Shown here in pieces: positions 1 to 8,710 of a stretch of DNA of 38,212 nucleotides. Made by a program: the position numbers and the translations under genes. Location of the stretch: the NCBI RefSeq assembly GCF_002479325.1, contig NZ_DLMO01000124.1:1-38212 (forward strand), read 5' to 3'. Source of the DNA: Brevundimonas sp. UBA7534 (lineage in GTDB: Bacteria > Pseudomonadota > Alphaproteobacteria > Caulobacterales > Caulobacteraceae). A model generated the notes under the pieces. The model worked only from the letters and a program-made list of their open reading frames with translations. It was not told the origin of the DNA and did no database searches. The first letter of the stretch is position 1. The number at the start of each line of letters is the position of its first letter.

Positions 1-6
1 CCTCCG

Positions 7-2562
7 TCAGTGGTTCGGGCAGATTGCGTCGCCTTCGTTTGAGGCTAGGCGGATGGTTTCGACGGTGATGGCGAAGGGGGCGTTGGTTGAGAGGCCCCAG
101 GGCTGGTCGACGGCGGCGATGTCGGCGCCGTGGTCGGCCAGGCAGGACAGGCGCACCTTCAGCGTTCCCCATTCGCCGACGGGCCGCGCGGCCATGAGGC
201 GGGTGACGTCCACCGATCCCGCGCCCAGCGTCAGCCGCACCGGCCCCTGCGGCGCGGCGTCCACCCGGTAGCGGAAGCTGATCGCCATCTCGCCGTTCGA
301 CTGGCGCGTCAGGTCCACCGCCCCGCCGCTGACCAGGGCGTCGCCCCCGCCTGCCGCGAAGGTCAGCGACCGCGCCGATTCCTGGGCCGACCCGTCCGCC
401 GGACGCGCCGCGACCCCGCCGCGCGGGCTGGTCCCGGACGTCTCCATCCCCAGCCGCCGCTCGCCGCCCGCGTCGCGCAGCGCCAGGCCCCACGGAGAGA
501 CGAACCGGCCGTCCACGAAGTAGCGGTCGATGCTGCCCGTCGCGCCCTGCACCCCGCTCTCCTCCGACAGCGTCCCGACCCGCCCCGGCCGGGCGTAGCT
601 CAGGCCGTAGCCATAGGCGAACTGCGGGTCATAGCCCGGCTGGCCCACGTTCAGCGGCTCGCCCCGGGCGTCCTTGGGCCAGCTGAACGACAGCGTCCCC
701 GAGAAGTCGTGGCGCGGCTTTGCGGCCGCATCGCCCACCAGGACGTCGGCGACCCCGCCGCCCTCGGTGCCCGGCAGCCAGGCCGCCACGAAGGCGTCCG
801 ACGCATTGATCTCCGGATTGGTCCACATCGGCCGGCCCGACAGGAAGACCGCGACGGTGGGCACCCCCGCCGCCTTCAGACGCTTGAGAGTCTCCAGCGG
901 TTCGGTCGGCACGAAGTCCAGCGTGTCCACGTCGCCCTGGAACTCGGCATAGGGCGTCTCGCCGAACACCACGATGGCCACGTCGGGCTTCTGGGCGAAC
1001 GATCCGTCCGCGCTCAGGGTCGCCTGGCCGCCGCCCGCCGTCACCGCCTCCCGGATCCCGCTCCAGATCGACTGGCTGTTGGGGAAGTCGGCGTTCCTGT
1101 TGCCCGTCCCCTGCCACGTCAGCGTCCAGCCGCCCGAGGCCTGGCCGATGTCGTCCGCCGCGGTCCCGGCCACCAGAACCCGCGCGTTCGACCGGATCGG
1201 CAGCACCCCCTCGTTCTTCAGCAGCACCAGCGACTTCCTCACCGCCTCGCGCGCCAGGGCCCGGTGCGCCGGCGAGCCCAGTTCATCGACATGGCCCTCG
1301 ACCGGACGGGCGTCGTTGAACAGGCCCGTCTTGACCTTGACCCGCAGGATGCGCCGCACCGCCTCGTCCAGACGCGCCATCGGGATCTCGCCCGAGCGGA
1401 CCTGGGCCAGGGTGTTCTCGTACAGCGGCTTCCAGCTGTCGGGGGCCATGAACATGTCGATGCCGGCGTTGAAGGCCAGGGCGCAGCTCTCGTTGGAGCA
1501 ACCCGGCAGCTGGCCATGCGCGTTCCAGTCCGACACCACGAAGCCGTCGAAGCCCAGCGGCCCGCGCAGCACGTCCGTCAGGATCGTCTCGTTGCCCGAG
1601 TGCTTGACCCCGTTCCAGCTGGAGAAGCTGGCCATGATGGACAGCACGCCCGCGTCGATCGCCTGCGGATAGCCCGACAGGTGCACGTCGATCAGCTCGC
1701 GCTCGGTCCCGGCGAAGTCGCCCTGGTCCTTGCCCCCCGTGGTGCCGCCGTCGGCCAGGAAGTGCTTGGCCGATCCCGCGATATGGCCGGCTCCCAACGG
1801 ATGATCCGCCGACAGCGTCCCCTGCAGCCCCAGCGTCATCGGACCGGCGTAGCTGCGCGCGATCTCCGGCGTCTCGCCATAGCCCTCGTAGGTCCGGCCC
1901 CAGCGATCGTCGCGCGGCACAGCCAGCGTCGGCCCGAAGGTCCAGTCGGCGCCGGTCACCGCCACCTCCAGCGCCGTGGCCTCGCCGATGCGCCGGATCA
2001 GGTCCGGGTCGCGCGCCGCGCCCAGGCCGATGTTGTGCGGAAACAGCGTCGCGCCCACGATGTTGTTGTGACCGTGCACCGCGTCGATGCCGTAGATCAG
2101 CGGGATCTTCGTCCCCGGCCGCTCAGCCGCCGCCGCGCGGAACGCCCGCGCCAGATCCACCCATGCCTGCGCCCCCGCCCGGTCGTCCCCGCCCGGCGCC
2201 GAACTGCCGCCCGCCAGGATCGACCCCAGCGGATAGGTCAGCAGGTCCTCCGGCGTGATCGAGCCGATGTCCGCCTGGATCGTCTGCCCGACCTTCTCCT
2301 CCAGTGTCATCCGACCCATCAAGGCCGTCACGAACGCCTCCGTCGCCGCATCCGTCATCGCCGCCGGAGACGCCGCGCGCGGCCAGACCCCCGGATGCGC
2401 CCGAGCCTCCTCCGTCACAACCGAAGACGACGGCGAAACCGCAGAGACGGGCGCCGCGTCGCGCGGCGCGGGAGCGGTGGCGCAGGCTCCGCCTCCGATC
2501 GTGACACCCAAGGCCAGGGCCGACGCCGAGGCCCGGCGAATGTTCGAAAGGCGAGTGATCAT
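7..2562 (-). CDS. Exported GH3 exo-beta-glucosidase (ExoP-like, with C-terminal accessory domain)
   Basis: This 851-residue glycoside hydrolase family 3 enzyme probably removes terminal beta-glucose from xyloglucan-derived glucan chains. The (alpha/beta)8 domain carries KHFLADGG and the nucleophile motif VVSDW, with the nucleophile at Asp345. A second alpha/beta domain follows. About 200 further residues resemble the beta-sandwich tail of ExoP/CdxA-type enzymes. The frame is open further upstream, but I chose the ATG at 2562 because it begins a typical signal peptide (basic start, then ALALGV). A Cys follows the hydrophobic segment in a GGAC context, a poor lipobox, so a lipid anchor is uncertain. 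The gene diverges from the GH74 gene across 262 bp that hold a LacI-type operator. On the minus strand a TTGACA at 2772-2767 could be its -35 box, but no good -10 follows. The family call is secure; the exact substrate is inferred from neighbours. Confidence 0.9.
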   Translation of the reverse strand: MITRLSNIRRASASALALGVTIGGGACATAPAPRDAAPVSAVSPSSSVVTEEARAHPGVWPRAASPAAMTDAATEAFVTALMGRMTLEEKVGQTIQADIGSITPEDLLTYPLGSILAGGSSAPGGDDRAGAQAWVDLARAFRAAAAERPGTKIPLIYGIDAVHGHNNIVGATLFPHNIGLGAARDPDLIRRIGEATALEVAVTGADWTFGPTLAVPRDDRWGRTYEGYGETPEIARSYAGPMTLGLQGTLSADHPLGAGHIAGSAKHFLADGGTTGGKDQGDFAGTERELIDVHLSGYPQAIDAGVLSIMASFSSWNGVKHSGNETILTDVLRGPLGFDGFVVSDWNAHGQLPGCSNESCALAFNAGIDMFMAPDSWKPLYENTLAQVRSGEIPMARLDEAVRRILRVKVKTGLFNDARPVEGHVDELGSPAHRALAREAVRKSLVLLKNEGVLPIRSNARVLVAGTAADDIGQASGGWTLTWQGTGNRNADFPNSQSIWSGIREAVTAGGGQATLSADGSFAQKPDVAIVVFGETPYAEFQGDVDTLDFVPTEPLETLKRLKAAGVPTVAVFLSGRPMWTNPEINASDAFVAAWLPGTEGGGVADVLVGDAAAKPRHDFSGTLSFSWPKDARGEPLNVGQPGYDPQFAYGYGLSYARPGRVGTLSEESGVQGATGSIDRYFVDGRFVSPWGLALRDAGGERRLGMETSGTSPRGGVAARPADGSAQESARSLTFAAGGGDALVSGGAVDLTRQSNGEMAISFRYRVDAAPQGPVRLTLGAGSVDVTRLMAARPVGEWGTLKVRLSCLADHGADIAAVDQPWGLSTNAPFAITVETIRLASNEGDAICPNH

Positions 2563-2779
2563 GGCGTCGCGTCCAGGCTGAAAGTCAAAAGACCGACGCG
2601 GCGCACAGGCCGCGTCGAGTTTGCTCAGGGTCACGTAACAACCGGACACGACAGCGCGGCCGCGAGAGACGCCCAGAATTCCAGAGAACCGATCGGCTCC
2701 CTCCCGCGACGGCGTTGTTCGCCATCTGATTTTTACAGAGGCAACTTGATCCACCCATGACAATGCTGTCAACTGAAAA

Positions 2780-2793
2780 TGGTAGCGCTATCA
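2780..2793. promoter_or_regulatory. LacI-family operator, site A
   Basis: TGGTAGCGCTATCA is a near-perfect palindrome centred on CG, the usual layout of LacI/GalR operators. It is identical to the site at 26521-26534 and one base different from the site at 16481-16494 read on the other strand. It lies 31 bp before the GH74 start and about 217 bp before the GH3 start, so it could repress the GH74-GH29 operon directly and perhaps the divergent GH3 gene. That the three sites share one repressor is inference. Confidence 0.8.
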
Positions 2794-2824
2794 CAATAAG
2801 CGGCGCCGACAGGGAGACGAAGGG

Positions 2825-5093
2825 ATGGCAGACCCGACACGCCGCGCCTTGGCCGGATGGAGCCTGGCGCTGACCGCAGCCGCATCCGGCGCGGCGCGGG
2901 CGAGCGACACAAGGCCGCAACCCTATGTCTGGCGCAATGTGAAGGTCGGCGCCGGCGGCTTCATTCCCGGCATCGTCTTCAGCCGCGTCGAACGGGGCCT
3001 GGCCTACGCCCGCTCCGACATGGGCGGCGCCTATCGCTTCGACGCCGCGACCGGGCGGTGGGAGCCGCTGATGGACGACAGCCCCCGCTCGGGCGATTTC
3101 GGGGTTGAGAGCATCGCCGCCGATCCCCTGGATTCCAATGTGGTTCATGCGGCCGTCGGCGTCAGTCGCAACGATCCCGGCGCCATGCTGCGCTCCAACG
3201 ACCGGGGCCGCACCTGGAGCCGCGTCGAGGTTCCGTTCCGCATGGGCGGCAACGAGGACGGCCGGGGACTGGGCGAGCGGCTGGCGATCGACCCCAACGA
3301 CAACCGCATCCTCTATTTCGGCTCGCGCCATGACGGCCTGCAGCGCTCCACCGACGGGGGCGCGAGTTGGAGGAAGGTCGACAGCTTCCCCCTGCCCGGC
3401 CTGGGCCTGCCGACCGGACGCGAGACCCACGGCGGCCTGAGCTTCGTCGTCTTCGATCCCCGCCAGGACGTGCCCGGCCGACCAACGCGGACGATCCTGG
3501 TCGCGGTCGCCGATCCGCACGACCACGCCCTCTATCGCTCCGACGACGCGGGGCGCAGCTGGCGGGCCGTTCCTGGCGGCCCCCGCCCGGAGTTGTCTGC
3601 GGCCAAGGCGGAGGTGGATGCGCGCGGCGTCCTCTATCTGACCTGCACCCTGGGGATCGGCCCCAACGGCGTGACGGACGGCGCCGTCTTCCGCCTGGAC
3701 CTGGACACGGACAGCTGGACCGATATCACCCCGCCCCGCCCGTCCGGCGGCTTCATGGGCGTGGCGGTCGATCACCGGCAGCCGGGAACCCTGACGGTCT
3801 CGACGCTGAACCGCTGGCGGCCCGGCGACACCCTCTGGCGCACCACCGACGACGGCCGGACCTGGACCAGCCTGCGCGAACAGGCCGAGACGGACGTCAG
3901 CGCCACCCCCTATCTGAACTGGGGCAACGACAAGCCCGACTTCGGCTGGTGGATGGCCGCCCTGGCGCTGGACCCGTTCGATTCCGACCGACTGGTCTAT
4001 GCGACCGGCGCCACCATCTACGAGACCCGCGACCTGTCGGCCGCCGACAGAGACGCGCCGACGCACTGGACGCCCTGGGTCGAGGGAATCGAGCAGACCG
4101 CCGTCATCACCCTGGTCAGTCCGCCGGTCGGCCCCCGGCTGCTGACCGGGTTCGGCGACATCTCCGGCTTCGCGCACGAGGATCTGGATCCGATCCCCCG
4201 ATCTGCAGTTCACCACCCCCGTCTTCGCCAACACCAATCAGATCGACTACGCCGGCGCCGCCCCAACCGTCGTGGTCCGCAGCGGAACCCCGCACGAGGG
4301 CGTCGGGTCGGAGGGCCATGACGGATCGACCCTGGCCTGGTCCGACGACGCGGGGCTAAGCTGGAAGCCGCTGGGCCGCCCGCGCCCGGCCTCGGGCGGC
4401 GATGCGGTCTCGCCCGACAACCCGCGCATGGACCTGTATCGCGACGCGCCGATCCTGGTGTCGGCGGATGGCGCGGCCTTCGTTCTGGCGACGCCCCAGG
4501 TCGTCTGGTCGGCCGACCGGGGACGAAGCTGGACCCCGTGCATCGGCCTGCCGCCGCTGCTGCGCCCGGTCGCGGACCGCAAGGACGGACAGTTGTTCTA
4601 CGCCGTGGACTTCCACACCGGCGACTGGTTCGTCAGCGTGGACGGGGCCCGAAGCTTCGCCCCCGTGCCCAGCCGGGGCCTGCCTTCGACGCTGGCCAAC
4701 GACCGCCCCACCTGGCGCGAGGTCGCCTTTCCGCTGAAGGCGACGCCCGGTCACGACGGCGACCTGTGGTTCGTCTCCCGAGCCGGCCTGTTCCACAGCG
4801 CCGACGGCGGCCAGAACTTCGCGCGGATCGACGGCGGTCTGAACGTCGAAATGCTGGACTTCGGCAAGCCGCCCGCCGGTGCGGCCCATCCCGCGCTGTT
4901 CGCCATCGGCACGCAGGGCGACGTGCGCGGCGTCTTCCGATCCGACGACCGGGGGCGGTCGTGGATGCGGATCAATGATCCCGGGCACGAGTACGGTCGC
5001 CGCTTTCGCGCCATCGCGGGCGACCCCCGCGTGTTCGGCCGGGTCTATGTGGCCACCGACGGTCGCGGCGTGGTCTATGGGGAACCGCAATGA
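2825..5093 (+). pseudogene. GH74 xyloglucanase, interrupted by a single-base frameshift
   Basis: GH74 enzymes are endo-xyloglucanases built from two seven-bladed propellers. The sequence has repeated Asp-box (BNR-like) motifs such as SNDRGRTW, STDGGASW and SADGGQNF on both sides of the break. Both catalytic Asp positions can be identified: Asp65 in RSDMGGAYR and Asp445 in GDISGF. The reading frame is lost at a run of five C (4195-4199). Removing one C restores the join DPIPDLQFTTP and gives a continuous 755-residue protein. As written, frame one ends at 4321 after an out-of-frame tail, and the second half (about 4200-5093) has no start of its own. The start at 2825 has an AGGGAG ribosome site and a twin-arginine-like signal (TRRALAGWSLAL). 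Its stop overlaps the next gene by ATGA. A sequencing error in the homopolymer and a true mutation are both possible. Confidence 0.88.
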
Positions 5094-6712
5094 GCCTTTC
5101 CCGACGCGGACTTCTGGGGGCCGGCGCCTCCGCCTCCCTGCTGGGCGCCTGCGCGACCGCGCCGGGCGTGACGACGCGCGGCCCGTTCCGCGCCAGTTGG
5201 GACAGTCTGATCGCAGGCTATCGCACGCCCGACTGGTTCCGCGACGCGAAGTTCGGCATCTGGTCCCACTGGGGGCCGCAATGCGTGCCCGAGTTCGGCG
5301 ACTGGTACGGCCGCCAGATGTATATCCAGGGCAATCCCTTCTACGATCACCACGTCGCGACTTACGGCCACCCCAGCCGCTTCGGCTTCATGGACTTCAT
5401 CGACATGTGGAAGGCGGACCGGTGGGACCCGGAAGGCCTGCTGGACCTCTATCAGGCCGCCGGCGCCCGCTACATCGTCTCGATGGCCAACCATCACGAC
5501 AACCTCGACCTGTTCGACAGCGTCCACCACGCCTGGAACGTGATGCGCGTCGGCCCGCGCCGCGACATCGTCGGAACCTGGGAGAAGGCGGTCCGGGCGC
5601 GCGGTCTGCGGTTCGGCGTGTCCAACCACGCCGCCCACGCCTGGCACTGGTGGCAGACGGCCTATGGCTATGACGCAGAGGGGCCGCTGAAGGGCGTCCG
5701 CTACGACGCTGCGCGCCTGACCAAGGCCGACGGCGCCGGCAAGTGGTGGGAAGGCCTGGACCCGCAGGAACTCTATACCGGACCCAGCTTCGCTCCGCCG
5801 GACGGGATCGACTCCATCGCCGCCATGAACGCCTGGCATGACGCGCGCGACGGTCAGTGGATCGAAACGCCGCCGCCAAACAACCCCGCCTTCACCCGCT
5901 CCTGGGTGCTGCGCCAGCGCGACCTGATCACGAAGTACCGACCGGACATGGTCTATTTCGACAACTACGGCCTGCCGCTGGGCCGCGATGGGCTGGAGGC
6001 CACGGCGGAATACTACAACGCCTCGCTTGAGTGGCGCGGCGAACTGCCGGTCGTGAACGGCAAGCGGCTCGAGCCGGAACAACGCAAGGGCATCACCGAA
6101 ACCGTCGAACGCGGCTTCTCCGACGCCCTGCGCCTAGAGCCGTGGCAGACCGACACCTGCATCGGCGACTGGCACTACAACCGCGCCCGCTTCACCAACC
6201 ACGCCTACGTGCCGGCCCACGGCGTCGTGCAGCGATTGGTCGATGTGGTGTCCAAGAACGGCAATCTTCTGCTGAACATCCCCCAGCGCGGCGACGGCTC
6301 CATCGACAGCGATGAGCGCAAGATCCTGGTCGACATCGCCGCCTGGATGCGGGTGAACGGCGAGGCGATCTTCGACACCCGGCCCTGGCGCCTCTATGGC
6401 GAGGGGCCGACCGAGGTGCAGGCCGGCATGCACGGCGAAGGCGCCGCCCGCCCCTGGACCGGCCAGGACATCCGCTTCACGGTCAAGGGAGACGCCCTTT
6501 ACGCCTTCGCCCTGGACTGGCCGCAGGACCGCCGGATGGTCGTCCGGTCGCTGGCGGCCGGTTTGGCGGCACGGGTCGAGAAGGCGGAACTGCTGGGCGG
6601 CGACGCCCTGCCCTTCGTCCAGACCGATCAGGCCCTCATCATCGACCTGCCGGACAACCGCCCGGTCGCGACGGCTCCCGCAGTGCGGCTCAGCGGATCG
6701 GGCCTGACCTGA
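5090..6712 (+). CDS. GH29 alpha-L-fucosidase, putative Tat-exported lipoprotein
   Basis: This 540-residue GH29-type alpha-L-fucosidase would remove terminal fucose from xyloglucan side chains. Seen in the sequence are the N-terminal barrel motif KFGIWSHWGPQ, a stretch of conserved aromatics (YGRQMY), and VYFDNYG, where Asp291 is the likely catalytic nucleophile. The N-terminus has SRRGLLGAG, a twin-arginine-like motif, followed by LGAC, a good lipobox, so it is probably an outer-membrane or periplasmic lipoprotein. The start codon overlaps the GH74 stop (ATGA), implying translational coupling even though GH74 is frameshifted. It is the last gene of this plus-strand operon; 13 bp separate it from the convergent esterase. 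Fucosidases of other xyloglucan loci are often GH95, so a GH29 here is a variation. The family call is strong; the linkage specificity is inferred. Confidence 0.88.
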   Translation: MSLSRRGLLGAGASASLLGACATAPGVTTRGPFRASWDSLIAGYRTPDWFRDAKFGIWSHWGPQCVPEFGDWYGRQMYIQGNPFYDHHVATYGHPSRFGFMDFIDMWKADRWDPEGLLDLYQAAGARYIVSMANHHDNLDLFDSVHHAWNVMRVGPRRDIVGTWEKAVRARGLRFGVSNHAAHAWHWWQTAYGYDAEGPLKGVRYDAARLTKADGAGKWWEGLDPQELYTGPSFAPPDGIDSIAAMNAWHDARDGQWIETPPPNNPAFTRSWVLRQRDLITKYRPDMVYFDNYGLPLGRDGLEATAEYYNASLEWRGELPVVNGKRLEPEQRKGITETVERGFSDALRLEPWQTDTCIGDWHYNRARFTNHAYVPAHGVVQRLVDVVSKNGNLLLNIPQRGDGSIDSDERKILVDIAAWMRVNGEAIFDTRPWRLYGEGPTEVQAGMHGEGAARPWTGQDIRFTVKGDALYAFALDWPQDRRMVVRSLAAGLAARVEKAELLGGDALPFVQTDQALIIDLPDNRPVATAPAVRLSGSGLT

Positions 6713-6717
6713 TCCGC
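6693..6717. terminator. Possible bidirectional hairpin between convergent operons
   Basis: GCGGATC (6693-6699) and GATCCGC (6711-6717) form a 7-bp inverted repeat with an 11-nt loop, spanning the fucosidase stop codon just before the convergent esterase gene ends. There is no T-run on either strand, so termination is only a guess from position. Confidence 0.3.
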
Positions 6718-6725
6718 CCCGTCCG

Positions 6726-8654
6726 TCAGTCCACCGTCATCTCGAACGGAACCGCGGGCAGGCCGGCGGGGCCGTAGAGGTTGCAGACCGGGCTGTCGGC
6801 CCAGCAGAAGCGAGCCTTGACGTCCTCGGGCCGGGCGCCGGCCAGGACGACGTCCACGCCGTCCAGTCGGGCCTCCACGAAGCGGCACGCGCCCTCGGCT
6901 CCGCACAGTTCGAACCCGACCGGACCGCCCGCGCCATAGGCGGTCAGCGGCGCGGCGTAACGGATGCGCACCCCCTCGGCGGAACGGCGTGCGGTCTGCG
7001 GCTGGGGCGACACGGGCTCTACCCGCCCATCGAGACGCAGGGCCTCCAGCGCCAGCCGCCGCCCGACCTCCTGCTTGTTGGTGGGGTGGATGTCGTAGCG
7101 GTCGCCGATGTCGATGGCGACGGCCAGGCCGGCCAGGGGATCGGCGTTTGTCACGACCCGCTGGCTTTCGCGCAACGCCGCCCAAGCCGAGTCGCTCGGC
7201 CCTGCGGTCATCGGGCCGAAATTGGCCAGTTGCACCACCAGCATCCGCATCTCGGGGTTCTCGAACCGCGCGCGCCAGTCGGCGAACAGGTCCGCCAGCA
7301 GGCGACGATAGCCGGCCGGGTCGCCGACGTTGGACTCACCCTGATACCACGCCATCCCCTTCAGCCCGTAAGGCCCCAGCGGGTCGATCATGCCGTTGTA
7401 GAGGGTAGTCAGGCCGCTGCCGCCGATCCAGGGCGTGCGCGGCGGATTGGGCAGGTCGGTCAAAGGCGCGGCGACCTTGTGCTTCCACCCCGTCAGCTGA
7501 ACCGAAGACCCGTCGGCGAAGCGGATCGCCTTGTCCGACGCCGGCCCCCAGGCCCCGCCCCCGCCATTGGTGTCCAGAACGCCCACGGCCATCACATTGC
7601 GTCCGGCCTTCAGCGTCCCCGCCGGGATCGCATAGGTGCGGGGCGTGTCCCAGCCCTGCTGTCCGCCGACGAAACGGCCGTTGACCCAGGTGGCGTCGGC
7701 GTCGTCGACGGGGCCCAGATTGATCGTCGCCGCCTGGCGCGCCTGGGCGGCGCTCAAGGTGACTTCGGCGCGCAGCCAGACGATGCCGTCGAACGTCTCC
7801 AGCCCCGGCACGGTCGCTTCCCAGAAGCCTTCCGAAGGTATGGGCGCCCAGTCGGCGTCGTTCAGCTCCGGGCGGTTCCAACCCCGCTGCGTGCCCGGGT
7901 CGTGCGCCGCCCACCAGTTCGTCGTCACCGTCTTCCATGCGGCCTCGCCATCTTCGGGAGAGCGGGCGTAGGCGGCCAGGGCGTCCAGCCCCTGACGATA
8001 GGGTTCGTTGGCGGCCAGCGTCGGGCGCGTCAGCCAGTCCTCGATGACCGACCCGCCCCAGGAGGCCGAGATCAGGCCGACCGGCAGGTCCTCGGCGCGG
8101 CGCAGATCGCGCCCCATGAAGTAGCAGGCGGCCGAGAAGTCGCGCACCGAGGCGGGCGTCGTCGGCGCCCAACGGCCCACCGTTCCGGGATCGTCGGACG
8201 GCGCCGGCAGGCTGGATCGCGCGACCAGAAACAGCCGCAGGTTCGGGTCGTTCGCCGCCGCGACCTCGGTTTCCGTATTGGCGACCTTGCGGACCTCGAA
8301 CTCCATGTTCGACTGGCCCGAGCACAGCCAGACGTCGCCGACCATGACGTCCGACACGCTCTGCGTCACGCCGCCCGAACGCGCCTCCAGCACATAGGGG
8401 CCGCCCGCCGTCAGCGCGGGCAGGTCGGCGCGCCAGCGTCCCTGCGCATCCGCGACGGCCTGGGCGGTGTTCGCCCCCAGGGCGACCGTGACCGTCTGCC
8501 CCGGCGTCGCCCTGCCCCACACCGGAACCGCCCGCTCCCTTTGCAGCACGGCGTGATCCTGGAACATCGGGTCCAGCAAGGCCGATGGCTGGGCCAGCAC
8601 CGGCCCGGCGAACAGGCTGGTCAGGGAGACGGCGGCGAGCAGCAGGTGACGCAT
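6726..8654 (-). CDS. SGNH acetylesterase, CE20-like (annotated family: sialate O-acetylesterase)
   Basis: This 642-residue exported esterase probably removes O-acetyl groups from xyloglucan. The catalytic Ser115 is in SGQSNMEF, the hallmark of the SASA/SGNH fold, and the Asp521-Ile-His523 site is in YDIHPTNKQ. A beta-sandwich-like insertion (around residues 250-380, rich in WLRAEV and TWVNGRF type strands) interrupts the catalytic domain. This agrees with what is known of CE20, the family founded by a xyloglucan acetylesterase from a Xanthomonas xyloglucan locus. I took the ATG at 8654, which gives a clean signal peptide ending ...VLAQ and has a GAGAG ribosome site; the longer frame starts with TTG. 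It is the last gene of the receptor operon, 56 bp after the GH31 gene, with a stable hairpin in the gap. The generic sialate annotation is unlikely to describe its real substrate. Confidence 0.85.
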   Translation of the reverse strand: MRHLLLAAVSLTSLFAGPVLAQPSALLDPMFQDHAVLQRERAVPVWGRATPGQTVTVALGANTAQAVADAQGRWRADLPALTAGGPYVLEARSGGVTQSVSDVMVGDVWLCSGQSNMEFEVRKVANTETEVAAANDPNLRLFLVARSSLPAPSDDPGTVGRWAPTTPASVRDFSAACYFMGRDLRRAEDLPVGLISASWGGSVIEDWLTRPTLAANEPYRQGLDALAAYARSPEDGEAAWKTVTTNWWAAHDPGTQRGWNRPELNDADWAPIPSEGFWEATVPGLETFDGIVWLRAEVTLSAAQARQAATINLGPVDDADATWVNGRFVGGQQGWDTPRTYAIPAGTLKAGRNVMAVGVLDTNGGGGAWGPASDKAIRFADGSSVQLTGWKHKVAAPLTDLPNPPRTPWIGGSGLTTLYNGMIDPLGPYGLKGMAWYQGESNVGDPAGYRRLLADLFADWRARFENPEMRMLVVQLANFGPMTAGPSDSAWAALRESQRVVTNADPLAGLAVAIDIGDRYDIHPTNKQEVGRRLALEALRLDGRVEPVSPQPQTARRSAEGVRIRYAAPLTAYGAGGPVGFELCGAEGACRFVEARLDGVDVVLAGARPEDVKARFCWADSPVCNLYGPAGLPAVPFEMTVD

Positions 8655-8676
8655 GACGGTTCTCTCGAAACGGCTC

Positions 8677-8702
8677 GCCCGCCCCGGCGAACCGGAGCGG
8701 GC
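8677..8702 (-). other. Intercistronic UUCG hairpin between GH31 and esterase genes
   Basis: On the transcribed (minus) strand GCCCGCTCCGG-TTCG-CCGGGGCGGGC forms an 11-bp stem, with one G-U pair, closed by a UUCG tetraloop. It starts 8 bases beyond the GH31 stop. No T-run follows, so it is more likely an mRNA-stabilising or 3'-end-protecting element, or a partial terminator, than a full intrinsic terminator. Confidence 0.6.
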
Positions 8703-8710
8703 GCTGACGG

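Noticed and set aside
130..2760. Very long plus-strand open frame antisense to the left GH3 gene
   Set aside because: High-GC shadow frame: rich in Arg, Pro and His, with no domain, while the minus strand encodes a clear GH3 enzyme.
2585..4237. Minus-strand frame opposite GH74
   Set aside because: Antisense shadow without recognisable motifs; it also runs through the operator region.
6726..8654. Role in sialic acid metabolism suggested by the family name
   Set aside because: No sialic acid genes are present, and the neighbours are xyloglucan enzymes, as for CE20 acetylesterases.
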